The position numbers were made by a program, and so were the translations under genes. Shown piece after piece: positions 63,714-64,000 of a DNA stretch of 64,000 bases; the stretch's first letter is position 1; each line of letters opens with the position of its first letter. The notes under the pieces were generated by a model. It was not told the DNA's origin and did no database searches. It worked only from the letters and a program-made list of their open reading frames with translations. The stretch is from Corynebacterium faecale. GTDB lineage: Bacteria; Actinomycetota; Actinomycetes; Mycobacteriales; Mycobacteriaceae. The stretch is taken from contig NZ_CP047204.1 of NCBI RefSeq assembly GCF_030408735.1, positions 372,001-436,000 of the forward strand. Direction: 5' to 3'.

Positions 63714-64000
63714 TTAATGCCTGGACGCCTGCGACCGCAGGCCGTCCAGATAGGTGATGATCAGCCACCGCCGCTGCTCCGGGAGGACCCGCTGGGCGGT
63801 GTTGGGGCGGGAGACCACGGTGATGCCGAACATGAAATCGTGGAGCTGGAGATCGTGGGGGACATAACCGTACTGACGGGCCTTGGTGAGGATCTGTTGC
63901 AGGGGTTCGGCGCCAGCGGGCTGCGAGTCGGAATCACCGGTCATGGCGATGCCACGGTCCGCCAGCTCCTGGACGAACCTGGTCCAGGCACCCCACGGGT
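63714..64000 (-). CDS. TetR-family regulator, C-terminal part
   Basis: The frame is open to the window edge, so the N-terminal HTH is outside. The visible 95 residues have the ligand-domain pattern of TetR-like proteins: an opening PWGAWTRFVQELAD, then ILTKARQYGYVPHDLQLHD, and a terminal helix ending RRWLIITYLDGLRS. Family assignment rests on this pattern only. A regulator here, between nusG and the expected ribosomal L11/L1 genes, is not standard for C. glutamicum as I recall. Confidence 0.65.
   Translation of the reverse strand, partial: PWGAWTRFVQELADRGIAMTGDSDSQPAGAEPLQQILTKARQYGYVPHDLQLHDFMFGITVVSRPNTAQRVLPEQRRWLIITYLDGLRSQASRH

Overview
The window is chromosomal DNA from a Corynebacterium close to C. 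glutamicum. The gene order exopolyphosphatase–proC–small HTH gene–ribosomal bS22–hemA–hemC–qsu–hemD–hemB–hemE–hemY–hemL–ccs–men–mgtA–ispB–tRNA–secE–nusG is the one I know from that genus. The high G+C content points to C. efficiens or a near relative; the species is inference. There is no rRNA, CRISPR array, intact insertion sequence or prophage.

Layout. 1–4577: end of an exopolyphosphatase gene, proC, an excisionase-like HTH gene, a 33-residue ribosomal protein gene (bS22), a HAD phosphatase and a glutaredoxin-like gene. 4666–8153: hemA, hemC, a small hypothetical gene and a DJ-1/PfpI gene. 8191–14115: divergent qsuR / qsuABCD for quinate, shikimate and dehydroshikimate use, with clear LysR-type operators. 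14141–22697: accessory region holding a 5 x 16-bp tandem repeat, a NUDIX gene behind a large hairpin, a tctCBA tricarboxylate-type uptake operon divergent from a flavoprotein dehydrogenase and a GntR regulator, an SDR gene with an extra N-terminal module, and decayed DUF2243 and CtaG-like genes. 22717–26818: ferric-type ABC importer plus a small L7/L12-like protein. 27554–43883: hemD, hemB, two small membrane proteins, a P-type-ATPase-like protein lacking its catalytic residues, hemE, hemY, hemL, a phosphoglycerate-mutase-like gene and a System II cytochrome c maturation set (TlpA-like, CcdA, ResB, CcsB). 43995–45615: cupin, ArsR regulator (GlyR type) and small membrane proteins. 45698–60912: menaquinone genes (menA, menE, menB, menC, menD, menG, menJ-like, ispB) mixed with pitA, a pterin dehydratase, mgtA and others. 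61043–64000: tRNA-Tyr, tRNA-Thr, tRNA-Met, tRNA-Trp, secE, nusG and the C-terminal part of a TetR-like regulator.

How it fits together. The window links haem synthesis from glutamyl-tRNA (hemA, hemL, hemB, hemC, hemD, hemE, hemY), cytochrome c assembly and menaquinone synthesis, so most of the respiratory cofactor supply is here. The qsu and tct clusters are separate carbon-source modules, each with its own regulator and recognisable operator DNA.

Most interesting points: (i) a P-type ATPase-like protein in the haem operon in which the phosphorylation Asp, the TGE Glu, the CPC cysteines and the GDGxND motif are all replaced; (ii) two copies of a related long palindrome at 44317–44385 and 61232–61300; (iii) a hairpin spanning the start of the NUDIX gene with its Shine-Dalgarno in the loop; (iv) a shared TACA-NT-TGTA operator on both sides of the tct/flavoprotein divergent promoter; (v) men genes that look leaderless.
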